Below, one piece after another: positions 9,223-17,973 of a DNA stretch of 22,312 bases; the first letter of the stretch is position 1, and every line of letters starts with the position of its first letter. This DNA comes from Folioceros fuciformis (lineage: Eukaryota; Anthocerotophyta; Anthocerotopsida; Anthocerotales), in NCBI GenBank assembly GCA_049999805.1, contig JBNGIO010005940.1, forward strand, positions 1-22,312. The letters run 5' to 3'. The notes beneath the pieces are model-generated. The model searched no databases. It was not told the origin of the DNA and saw only the letters and a list, made by a program, of their open reading frames with translations. The translations under genes and the position numbers were made by a program.

Positions 9223-10254
9223 ATGGGTTGCATGGGGTCCCGCCCGAGGGGTGTTGATGGTAAGCACGTATTTCTCTCGTCGCCAATTTCAGGCCTGCTG
9301 CATCTGCTGCATCTGCTGCAGGCTTCTTGTACATTACTCGGGGTGATGTCTGTGCAGGATCTGTGTTCCTCAGGTAAAATTCCGGTCTGCATGTTGCATT
9401 GAGAGGGATGTTGCTTGCAGCTCCCCCTTATGGCTCGGAGCTTAGTTTTGAGAGCTGGATCTCCCGGTAGGGCTCGGAATTCGTTGTGACCTTCCCGAGC
9501 TAGTGGTTGTTGTTTGTGAATCACCCAGAGAGGCAGAGCGCTGAGCTTCTGCAGCGTGTGGAGTCTTGCATGCTGGTGCGGGGTGCAGTAATTCAGTTAT
9601 TTCCCTGGGAAGCTGAAGGCTAGCTGCCCTTGAGTGCGCTCGGCAGAGAAAATCAGAAGGATTTTTTCTCACAAATGTAGAGCTACGCTTTGTAGTCTGG
9701 CTGCTGTGCAACTACTGTACTGTGCTTGCAAGTTGTACGATGCATGCTAATTGTTGTCTCCAGGTCATCCGAAGAAGCTAAAAAAGCCTAAGCCATGGAA
9801 GTCACAGGATCCTCTAAATCGTGTACAACTGAAACAAATGCGTGAAGAGTTTTGGGACACCGCCCCTCATTATGGGGGCCAGAAAGGTAGTTTCGCTATG
9901 TCTGGAAGTGGCCAGGCATGTTCCAACCCATGAATTCCATACTAATAGAATCGCTACATGGCAGAGATATGGGATGCCCTTCGAGCTGCAGCTGAGGCTG
10001 ACTTGAACCTTGCCCAAGCTATTGTTGACAGTGCTGGAATCATTGTTACCTCTGAGGATCTGTCAACTTGCTATGACGAAAGAGGTAAATGGTTTCCTTG
10101 CGTTTGTGTGGTTGTGCTTGCATACCTCAGTTTCTTGTCAAAGACTTGTCCCAGCGAATGTGGTATTCATCCGAAGTGTTTGCATTGTGCAGGTGCAAAG
10201 TATGACCTACCGAAATATGTTCTAACGGAGCCAACTAATCTGAAGGATGAGTAG
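9223..10254 (+). CDS. UBTD1/2-type ubiquitin domain-containing protein (plant short form), four exons
   Basis: Coding exons are 9223-9259, 9764-9886, 9965-10084 and 10193-10254, all joined in phase 1 at GT..AG introns of 504, 78 and 108 bp. They give 113 residues. The core reads KKLKKPKPWK, MREEFWDTAPHYGG, EIWDALRAAAEAD, LAQAIVDSAGI, CYDERGAKYDLPKYVL and EPTNL, which is the conserved N-terminal domain of the UBTD1/UBTD2 (DC-UbP) family. Animal members add a C-terminal ubiquitin-like domain. Plant homologues of about this length, as here, lack it. Exon 1 encodes MGCMGSRPRGVD: Gly2 fits N-myristoylation and Cys3 S-acylation, so membrane attachment is likely. Animal UBTD proteins interact with E2 ubiquitin-conjugating enzymes; the plant role is poorly known. 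The tiny first exon is placed from its splice donor (G/GTAAGC), its phase and the MGC start shared with homologues. Confidence 0.92.
9295..9320. repeat. Short CTGCTGCAT tandem repeat in intron 1 of the UBTD-type gene
   Basis: Nearly three perfect copies of a 9-bp unit (CTGCTGCAT). It lies about 35 bp after the exon 1 donor and is probably a simple slippage repeat. Confidence 0.8.
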
Positions 10255-10818
10255 GACGAGGCCTTTGAGATTTTCTGTTTTACCCTGCAGCCCCTTGTCG
10301 TTGTTTGTTCTTAGAGATTTTCTATTTCTAGTCCTCGCCTGTAGGCTCAGTGGATTTATGTGCGTACCTAACGATTGCAAGGAGGCCACATACTGGGCTA
10401 TGCATCAAGTCCATTATACAAAAATGTCAAACTTTGGCATGGTGAGTGGACTGGAGCACACCCATTCGTTTCCCCAACGTCCTGTCGTCCTGATTGACAA
10501 GCCAGGCGAGCATGGCGCTCTGTAGTCATCGAAATGGTTGTCACCATTATGGTGTAATGACCCACCTGGGCAAGCTGCGTGCAAATCCAGCAGCGCAGTT
10601 TAAGTACTTGGGCTTGTCCAGGCCTTAACCGTCTAATCCACTCTACCGAGGGACGATTGAAACATTTTGGTGTTCGCTCACAGTCCAGCTATGGCATACA
10701 CACAAAATCGAAGAACATGTGCGATTTCGAGCACCGTTACAACCCCGGACGGAATTCCTGACCCGGCCACGGGACCTTGTCTATTACCCGTGTGTGCTAA
10801 TTCTAGATTGCCTTGTTC
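10255..10818. other. Convergent intergenic region / 3' UTRs
   Basis: This separates the UBTD-type gene (ending 10254, plus) from the GRP-type PPR gene (ending 10819, minus). Open frames here are short and carry no recognisable motif. It probably consists of the two 3' UTRs facing each other. I could not place a canonical AATAAA for either gene. Confidence 0.5.
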
Positions 10819-13800
10819 TCAAGGTCGACCTTCACAGCTGCAACAACCAGCTGCAAATCGATGGACGCGGTACCCATCCCTTACAACAATGTCTCTCTTC
10901 TCAACCCGGGACAGGATCTGGGTGGAACTGTGGCAGTCACTACACATGCGTAAATTCTTGGTTACCAAAAGAGGCGTGCCGCTGGGAGTGTTCAAGAGAC
11001 CAAACGCTAGAGCTAGTTTCTCAGCATGCCCACAAAGCGCATCTTCTTTTTCTCTCTCGGAGACAGTCTTCAACACCAATTTAGTGTGTGGTACGTGACC
11101 TCCTTCTTCTTTCAGACGGGCATTCATGGTCTGTACCCTCAGAGAAATATCCTCTCTGTTTTCTCCGACCACAAATCTATGTACCTGTTTCTTTATCTCA
11201 ATGCCTGCTACTGCATGTTTCTTGGTAGCTCCTGCTACAAGTCTCTGCGCTTCAACCTTGTCCGCATCTGTCCATCTCCCTGCATCTGCATACACATTGG
11301 CCATGAGCACATATGTGGAAGCTCTCTGGGGGTCCAGCCTAACAAGACTTTCGAAACACCGTGCCGCCCTCTCTACATCCCCGTGACTTTTGCAAGCATT
11401 CAACAAAGCCGTCAAGCCCACAACATTATTGTGGCTCTCACATGACAACAGCATCTTCTCTGCCTCATCTAATTGGCCTGCGCGCCCAAGCAGATCAATC
11501 ATACAAGTGTAATGCTCAATAGTGGGTTTGATGCCATGACGTTCCACCATGACATCAAAGTACTTGCGACCCTCAGCCACAAGTCCCTGATGACTGCATG
11601 CTACTAGAAGACAGGTGAAAGTAACATCATTGGGCTGAAAACCAGCGACTAACATCTCCTCAAAACAAGCCAGTGCGCTGTGGCCTTCATCACAACTTCC
11701 GCACCCACCTATGAGTGCATTCCATGTTACCACATCCTTTGCGGCCAAACAGTCAAAAACCCTGCGCGCCTCTTCCAGTTCGCCACATTTTGCATACATG
11801 TCCACCAGTGAGTTGCCCACCAGTGCTTCATCTAGCTGTCCTCTTTCCACAATCTGTGAGTGCAGTTGCCTCCCCAGTTGTAAGGCACCAGCACTCGCAC
11901 AGGCATTCAGAAGGCAAGCAAACGTGACATTGTCAGCCCGAAGTAGGTCTTCCTCCTCCATGTGTTCAAACAGAACAAATGCCTCCTGACAGAGACCCTG
12001 CTGTGCATACCCAGCTATCAGGGCATTCCATGTCACCACGTCCTTCTTGCCCAGATTGTCAAAGACTCTGCGCGCATCCTCAACTTCACCACATTTTACG
12101 TACATGTCTACCAAGCAGGTGCCCACTACCAAGTCACCTTCTAGCTGTTCCCTTCCTGCAAGCTGAGAGTGCAGCTGCCTGCCCTTCTGTAACGCACCAC
12201 TGCTTGCACAGGCCATCAAGAGGCAAGCAAAAGTAAAATGGTCTGCCAAAATCAGGCCCTCCTGCTCCATTTGCTCATACAGACTAAGCGCCTCTTGACC
12301 AAGCCCACGTTTTGCATACCCGGAAATAAGGGCATTCCATGTCACCACATCCTTTTTAGCCAAGCTGTCAAAGATCCGGTGTGCCTCTTCCAGTTCCCCA
12401 CATTTAGCATACATATCCACCAGGCAGGTGCCCACCAATAAATCATCGAATAATCCTCTTTCCACAATCTCGGAGTGCAGCTGCTTGCCCTTCTGTAGGG
12501 CACCAGCGCTTGCGCAGGCCTTTAGTAGGCAGGAGTAAGTAACATTGTTAGCCGAAATCAGGCCCTCCTGCTCCATCTGTCCATACAGAACAAGCGCCTC
12601 TTGACCAAGTCCGTGATCTGCATATCCTGCTATCAAGGCTGTCCATGTCACCACATCCTTTGTGGCCAACTTGTCAAAAATCTGGCGGGCCTCTTCTGGT
12701 TCCCCACATTTTGCGTACATGTCCACCAAGCAGGTGCCCACCATTTTGTTATCTAGCTGTCCTCTTTCCACGATCTGTGAGTGCAGCTGCCTGCCTTTCT
12801 GTAAGTCGCCAGTGCTTGCACAGGCCTTCAGGAGGCAAGCAAAAGTAACATGATCAGCCAGAACGAGGCCTTCCTCCTCCATTTGTCCGTACAGAACAAG
12901 GGCTTCTTGACCAAGCCCATGATTTGCATATCCAGCTATCAGGATCGTCCACGTTACGACATCCCTTCTCAATAAGCTGTCAAAGGCCAGGCGTGCATCT
13001 TCAAGTTCGCCACATTTTGCATACATGTCCACCAGGCAGTTGCTCACAACTATGCTATCTAGCTGTCCTCTTGCCACAATCCGCGAGTGCAGCTGCCTGC
13101 CCTTGTGTAAGGCACTAGGGTTTCCACAGGCCTTCAGAAGGCAAGCGAAGGTAAAATGGTCAGCCAGATTCAGGCCCTCCTGCTCCATCTGTTCATACAG
13201 AGCAAAGGCCTCTTGATCTAACCCATGCTTTGCATACCCAGCAATCAGGGCATTCCATGTCACCACATCTTTTGTGGCCAGACTGTCAAAGACACGGCGA
13301 GCATCTCCTAGTTCTCCACATTTCGCATACATATCCACTAGGCCGCTGCCAACAAACAAATCAGGAGGGATACCACTATGCAACACATCGTAGTGTACTT
13401 TTCTGCCAGCCTCCAAGTCGGCGGCAAATGCAGAGGCTTGAAGGGCAGCCACAAAAACGTGAGCATTCCCTTCCTCACCCGAGCTGCGCATCTCATGGTA
13501 CAGTTGAATGGCTTCATTGGGTTTGCCAAGTTTAGTATGTGCAGTGATTATAGACGACCACATGAAGGGATCTGGTTTGCGCACCATATTGAACACTTTC
13601 ATGGCCTCTTGTAGCCTACCTGAGCCTGAATACATGCGCAGGATATGATTCCCCAAGAACGTATCCGACTCGTACCCAAGCCTGACAACGACATCGTGAA
13701 CTCGTCGCCCAACAACCAGATTCCTCTTAGCTGAACAGAGTTTCAGCACGTTAAAAAGCAGGGACTGGGAAATCACACAATCTGTCTCCGCAAGAAATTC

Positions 13801-14088
13801 CAGGGCTCCAACGGCCTCAGTAAGCTTCCCCTGTTGACATAACCTGCTCACAGTTCCAACCGTTACGGCCAGTTCTGATCCTCCAGGCCCGCCAAGCTCA
13901 GACCCATCCAGATAGCTCGACTTGGAAGCAGAGGCACCATGGCTCATCTGCCTATCCAAAGCCACGAGCTGCTCATCCACCCAAGCTGGCTTGAAAAAAC
14001 TATCTAACCAGAGGACCTCGCGTGACCCCTTACGCCGGAAGTCAGGCGAACGGGAGCTCTTCTTATATCGCCTGCTGTCCCACCACAT
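10819..14088 (-). CDS. PLS-class PPR protein with DYW deaminase domain ending in GRP (KP-type, candidate U-to-C editing factor)
   Basis: Intronless, 1089 residues from the first in-frame ATG (14088). The open frame extends to 14214 only through non-ATG codons. A basic, Ser/Arg-rich N-terminus suggests organelle import. Then come L and S motifs, six P-L-S triplets, P2-L2-S2, E1 and E2 (about 23 PPR motifs), and a DYW-family domain at about 969-1089. Deaminase features are intact: H1021-A-E1023, zinc cysteines C1049 and C1052 (CSDCH), H1076 and the C1083-S-C1085 pair. The end is CSCEGRP where canonical members have CSCGDYW, and the PG-box position reads KKHAVAGIEI, without PG. GRP-ending DYW domains (the KP group) are known from hornworts, lycophytes and ferns and have been shown experimentally to convert U to C in organelle RNA. 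The specific target is inferred, not shown. The first L-S-P motifs resemble those of the PPR gene at 2599. A truncated copy lies at 21060-21382. Confidence 0.94.
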   Translation of the reverse strand: MWWDSRRYKKSSRSPDFRRKGSREVLWLDSFFKPAWVDEQLVALDRQMSHGASASKSSYLDGSELGGPGGSELAVTVGTVSRLCQQGKLTEAVGALEFLAETDCVISQSLLFNVLKLCSAKRNLVVGRRVHDVVVRLGYESDTFLGNHILRMYSGSGRLQEAMKVFNMVRKPDPFMWSSIITAHTKLGKPNEAIQLYHEMRSSGEEGNAHVFVAALQASAFAADLEAGRKVHYDVLHSGIPPDLFVGSGLVDMYAKCGELGDARRVFDSLATKDVVTWNALIAGYAKHGLDQEAFALYEQMEQEGLNLADHFTFACLLKACGNPSALHKGRQLHSRIVARGQLDSIVVSNCLVDMYAKCGELEDARLAFDSLLRRDVVTWTILIAGYANHGLGQEALVLYGQMEEEGLVLADHVTFACLLKACASTGDLQKGRQLHSQIVERGQLDNKMVGTCLVDMYAKCGEPEEARQIFDKLATKDVVTWTALIAGYADHGLGQEALVLYGQMEQEGLISANNVTYSCLLKACASAGALQKGKQLHSEIVERGLFDDLLVGTCLVDMYAKCGELEEAHRIFDSLAKKDVVTWNALISGYAKRGLGQEALSLYEQMEQEGLILADHFTFACLLMACASSGALQKGRQLHSQLAGREQLEGDLVVGTCLVDMYVKCGEVEDARRVFDNLGKKDVVTWNALIAGYAQQGLCQEAFVLFEHMEEEDLLRADNVTFACLLNACASAGALQLGRQLHSQIVERGQLDEALVGNSLVDMYAKCGELEEARRVFDCLAAKDVVTWNALIGGCGSCDEGHSALACFEEMLVAGFQPNDVTFTCLLVACSHQGLVAEGRKYFDVMVERHGIKPTIEHYTCMIDLLGRAGQLDEAEKMLLSCESHNNVVGLTALLNACKSHGDVERAARCFESLVRLDPQRASTYVLMANVYADAGRWTDADKVEAQRLVAGATKKHAVAGIEIKKQVHRFVVGENREDISLRVQTMNARLKEEGGHVPHTKLVLKTVSEREKEDALCGHAEKLALAFGLLNTPSGTPLLVTKNLRMCSDCHSSTQILSRVEKRDIVVRDGYRVHRFAAGCCSCEGRP

Positions 14089-14487
14089 TGTGGGTTCCAG
14101 AAAAAATTGTCGCCACAAAAGCTCCTGCTCCTGCCGACGACCATCGCTGGAAATTACTGCCCCAGCCGTACATTTTCTCGAAAGTATTGGGTTCTTGAGC
14201 CTGCTCCACCTCAAGCCTCCATTGTCTGTAAGCGCTGAACTCCCTAAAGTGAAGTGCGCTCAGCGGGACATCCTCCTAGAATCCCTGCATGCCCATCAAT
14301 TTGTTCCCCCCACAACGGATCCGGTTGCCACACTAAGGTGGCCATCTTTGCAGTCCCTCAGCCTGGAAGATGAAATGCAGAACAAACAGCGCAGGTCGTG
14401 ACTCCGGAATAGGCTGCAGCGGGTGGACGGCGGCCTGCTGTGCAGTTTGAACCCTCTGGGACTACATTCCTCCTTCCTTCACATGGA
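14089..14487 (-). promoter_or_regulatory. 5' leader and upstream flank of the GRP-type PPR gene, duplicated at 21383-21800
   Basis: Upstream of the ATG at 14088 the PPR frame stays open to a TGA at 14260-14262 but has no ATG. Out-of-frame ATGs occur, including a three-codon upstream frame at 14222-14211 (ATG GAG GCT TGA) and one in AAAATGTACGG. If transcribed, these could lower translation of the PPR frame. The flank is almost unchanged in the right-hand copy, including the CAGCGGGACATCCTCC and CAATTTGTTCCCCCC stretches. On the plus strand a frame of 159 codons (13922-14401) crosses this segment. Confidence 0.5.
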
Positions 14488-14498
14488 ATTCGGAGCTG

Positions 14499-14506
14499 TG
14501 ACGTCA
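14499..14506. promoter_or_regulatory. TGACGTCA palindrome (bZIP-type site)
   Basis: A perfect 8-bp TGACGTCA lies about 410 bp upstream of the PPR ATG at 14088. This is the core bound by plant bZIP factors of the TGA/CREB-like type. It lies just outside the block conserved in the right-hand duplication. A chance match is possible. Confidence 0.35.
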
Positions 14507-14538
14507 CCTAAGTGCTAAGCCTCCTAAGTGCTAAGCCT
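14507..14538. repeat. Perfect 16-bp tandem duplication
   Basis: CCTAAGTGCTAAGCCT occurs twice in a row (14507-14522, 14523-14538), about 20 bp from the point where homology with the right-hand duplicate stops. Confidence 0.9.
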
Positions 14539-15179
14539 ACCAAATGCTTACGTAGGCTTCACGTTTCAGGAAAAGCTTGAGAGCTGCCCGGCTCAAATTT
14601 CGATCTTCACTGCACAATCCCATGGGGCGTGAGGTAATCCACGTCATGGCTGCTTCGTGCAAACCATATCGAACGCGGGCTGAAAGCCAGCGCTTCACCG
14701 GCACTCCGCAATCTCCGCTGCCTCTGCCCCTGTCTGAACTTCCCCTGCTCCTTGGTGCGTGCCCCGCTCGCTTTGGGTGACTTGGTTCTCGGCTCCCCGG
14801 GGGTTTAGCAGACCATGGCACGGGCAGTGGCTATCGCAAGTAGCTCGAGGTGGGAAACCGCGAGTCGCGTGCTTCACAGGGCTGGCGTCCAGGCCGACGG
14901 CACATGCTTTCTGGCCACCACCTCATGCCGTTTTGCAGATCGGGCTGAGGGTCAAGATGACGGCGCAGTGCAGGAACGCGAGGTCACACTTGGAGTCCAA
15001 TGTGCCCTTCAATCAATGCTCGATTCCTCCTTCTCTAAACTCTTAGCCCAAAGCACAAAAGCTGTGACTTTCAGATGAATAGAATTGCACCGCCCTCATT
15101 GTGGCGAAGCTGAAGGGGCCGCAAGTGTGGCCCCATCAGCCTTTTTCCTCTCTACTCCCCTCACCAGCCTTCTACCCGC
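14539..15179. other. Spacer, no recognised gene
   Basis: Overlapping open frames on both strands (for example 14815-15078 plus, 14537-14821 minus) have no recognised domain and no splice-supported model. GC is about 55%. Confidence 0.5.
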
Positions 15180-15399
15180 TACTCCCCTTCCAGGAACAAA
15201 CCACACTACTCCCCTTCCAAGAACAGAAATCTAGGGATTATCCCATATCAAGACTTAAGATATCAAGACTTAGGATAGTGTTAATTATCCCATATTAGAC
15301 TCGTAATTATCTACTACCTAAGTCTTATGTGTAGATTATCCCATATTACACAATAAGAGATATACTATGGAGTCCATCTAAGCTAGGGGTGCTATTTAA
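15180..15399. repeat. AT-rich repetitive segment next to the polyphenol oxidase relic
   Basis: It contains two copies of CTACTCCCCTTCCA.GAACA about 28 bp apart, three copies of ATTATCCCATAT (near 15237, 15284 and 15336) and repeated AAGACTTA words. Polyphenol oxidase homology stops at its right edge (about 15400), so it may be a fragment of an inserted element such as an LTR piece. No terminal repeats, primer site or coding region was found. Confidence 0.4.
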
Positions 15400-16437
15400 C
15401 ACCATCCAGACTTTCCATATCCAGTCAACGTTGGCATGGTGGACAAAGAAAATCGGGTCACGAAACAGCATGGTAAACCAACCCCATGTCCGCGAACCCA
15501 TAAGCCGGGTCTACCATCCGGAAATGCACAGCCTTGTTCAGTGCACGAGCCCGAGCCACCTCCTGTGCTGTTGTGGGAGAAAAGCCTGATTCGGCCACCT
15601 CCTGTGCTGTTGTGGGAGAAAAGCCTGATTCGACAGAGTCGCGAAGGAGGTTGATTATGGCAGGCTCCGCTTCAGGTCGGTGTCGAGGATGGCGCTACTT
15701 GTGATACAGAGCTGGGTACTTGTCAGGATTGCGGTAGTATTGAGGATTAGTGTTGGGAAGGCACTTGAAGTCGGCGCTCTGATTGTCCCAGTTCCAGAAA
15801 GGCAGAACAAAGGATTCAGCGCCCACCAACTTGGCCAGCATCCTCTCTAAGAAGAAGGTGAACCTATTTTTCAGCCGAGGCCACGTTGCCAGGGTGAGAT
15901 GGAACGCGCCTTGCCGGCTGCAATAGCAAATGCCGGGCTGCATCACTCGAGCTGGAATTGCACGCAATTAGAGCTTACCACGGTGGAACGGGAACAAGTA
16001 CCAATTTGTTGTGGACGAGGTAGCTCAAGTACTCATAGCCAGCCTGGTGCGACAAGCCAGGAGCGCCATACAGGCAATGGAAGTTCATCTGCGAACTCTT
16101 TGACCGTGGGTCGGCGTCTGGAAGCACCTTGTGCAGCCTGAATGCCAGGTCCAGCTGCTGCACCTAGGTTTCGTTGTCTGCGATGAGATGCGCAGCTGGA
16201 CGCACTCGCATTGGCCTATTCCCAAGACCGCTCTGCTCTAAGCACTGCTGCCATGTCTTGTACAGCGGTTCGGGCTTGCGCATCAGCGCCTCGAGCGTGC
16301 AGCAGTTGGGCCTGAGAACGCCGGTCACGGAACTATTCCACACCGGCTTGGGACTCCAGTTCCAGAAATCAGCCTGAAGCGGGGCAGCTGCCACGGGTAC
16401 AAGAAATCCCAAAGCTCCAAGCTGAGAGGAGAGGCCT
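15400..16437 (-). pseudogene. Polyphenol oxidase (tyrosinase family) pseudogene
   Basis: Polyphenol oxidase oxidises phenols to quinones with a pair of copper centres. On the minus strand I read a hydrophobic leader (GLSSQLGALGFLVPVAAA), VRPAAHL, LPDADPRS, the copper-A region (NFHCLYG, LVHN), ERMLAKLVGAESFVLPFWNWDN, RHPRHRP, and copper B (AVHF, ADMG.VYHA, then RDPIFFVHHANVD). Damage: in-frame TAG at 16164-16166 and at 15695-15697; a compensated frameshift that turns FPFHR into VPVPP and removes the third copper-A histidine; loss of the thioether cysteine (HCLYG); a 39-bp tandem duplication; loss of about 60 residues before AVHF; a frameshift before the copper-B HH; and an end shortly after copper B. 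A likely 115-bp intron (15864-15978, GTAAGC..TAG) joins in frame. The gene is certainly dead. The family call is firm. Confidence 0.9.
15555..15632. repeat. Perfect 39-bp tandem duplication inside the polyphenol oxidase relic
   Basis: 15555-15593 and 15594-15632 are identical. In the pseudogene's frame (minus strand) this repeats 13 codons (ESGFSPTTAQEVA), so it keeps the frame. Confidence 0.93.
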
Positions 16438-17973
16438 ATGATCCTTAGCTGGTGGTCTTTTCGGAAGATGCAGCCAGAAAAAGCCGGCTGTGGGCAGGGC
16501 AGTCACTCTACCTGATAGTTAGCAGTGTTAGGTACGCCAGCTCTTCCTTTGCTCTATCACGCCCAAGACCGTGATGTGAGCCCCCTGGCGCTAACGAACG
16601 AGATGATGTGCTGTTCTAGCGAATCGGAGTTCTTCCTCCCACACATCAGGTAACCAAACCAGTCCACCAGAATCCATAAACAGAACCAAGTGCATTGGCG
16701 CCAAAGAATTGAATTTGTACTACGTACTGCATTCGTCACTTGACAACCAACCAGCACCAGGCGAAGCGAAATACCATCTCCTCCGTTGCTCCTCTTCACT
16801 TCAGGGAAGAGTCCACGACAACAGATGAGATCGTACAGAGATTCCTCCTCCTGCGGTTGTGCTTTCCTTTGTTGTGGTTTCAGAGGAAGCAAAGACTATT
16901 GTGCTTGTCAGATTTCACGGTCGGTGCGGGCATTGCTGTATGGCATGCCGCAGAGGACGAACAGAGTATGTCTGCCCTCCTTCGCAGCACCACAAACACC
17001 GCTTTGGTGCCAGGGCCAAAACTACCCTCCTCCCCAAAGAGAACATCTTCCGAGGCACCAAAAAAACCTACAGACCACTGTGGCAATCAGATCATGCTCT
17101 CACACTTTCTGCTGCAAAGCACTGCACTTCCACACCCCTTAACTCCCTCGTTTGCTCTTTCTGCTGCAAAGTGCCTGAACTCCCTCGTATGTTCATCACG
17201 AGCTCAGTTTGAGGATTGGACCGGGGTCACTGGTGATGGTATACTTCCTGGCCCGCGTTTACGGCCTCTCATGGCATGCCATAGCCACTCACAGGGCCGC
17301 GTAGCGCGGGCAGCTGGGACGGTACCAGCTCTCCTGGGACCATATGTACAAGGTTTAGGGTTCCCGCTGGTTTCAAGGCAAGGCCTGCGGCCTGAATGAA
17401 GATGTACAGGCAAGATCGGGCTGGAGGGAAGGGTGCCTCGCCCTCGCCCGCGCCTCCAGACCCCTTCCTTCAGGCTCCACGCACACGCAACGGCGACAAG
17501 AACTAGTCACACGTGTCTCGTATAGCAAGTAGAATGACAACAACAGTGAGGCACAAATTTTTGAAACAAGCTTTTGACTACTTCACAAGTTCCCGCGTGA
17601 GCGAGCAAGTGGCCTTCGTGCGACCTGTTCCCAGTCGTGGTGACAGTAGTGCGGGAAGCATCTTGTGGATTGAGCGACCTCCAAAATAACAACAAACACT
17701 GTGCATCGCTCAGCCAGTTCTCCAGGAAGCCAGTCGCGTTTAGGGCAATACTGGACGCAGTGGGGCTAAATTCTGGCCATCTTCAGGACGAGCTAACAAG
17801 CTTGCCTTGAGCTGGCCAGGTCTCCTGGTGCAACCTGTCCCAAGACGGCTCTCACAGTCAGTACGCAATGTTTGCCCATCAGGGGCAATGCGAAGTCCTC
17901 CTCGAACCAAGGCAGGGTTCCGACATCCTGACGGCCTGGGCGTCATCAGCGCTAGCTAACCTCAAACTTTGCC
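16438..17973. other. Spacer, no recognised gene
   Basis: Several overlapping open frames exist (longest 16740-17399, plus, 219 codons). Their translations are rich in S, R, L, C and P and carry no recognisable domain. Three plus-strand frames are open over the same bases near 16860-17140, as expected for stop-poor noncoding DNA. The word TTTCTGCTGCAAAG occurs twice near 17107 and 17158. The right edge should hold the 5' UTR of the gene at 17974. Confidence 0.45.

Noticed and set aside
8756-9334. 192-codon minus-strand open frame
   Set aside because: It overlaps exon 1 of the UBTD-type gene on the other strand and shows no recognisable domain.
14089-14214. TTG at 14214 as the start of the GRP-type PPR gene
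   Set aside because: It is not an ATG. No in-frame ATG exists before the upstream stop, so 14088 is used. The extra 42 codons read in frame in both copies, so an unseen upstream exon is not fully excluded.
15100-15480. tRNA gene or retrotransposon primer-binding site
   Set aside because: No A-box/B-box pair or tRNA-complementary primer site could be supported; only short AT-rich repeated words are present.
15695-16412. Three separate small minus-strand genes
   Set aside because: Their translations line up consecutively with one polyphenol oxidase, so they are pieces of one broken gene.
16740-17399. 219-codon plus-strand open frame
   Set aside because: Other plus frames are open over the same stretch, the translation lacks domain features, and no splice or homology support was found.
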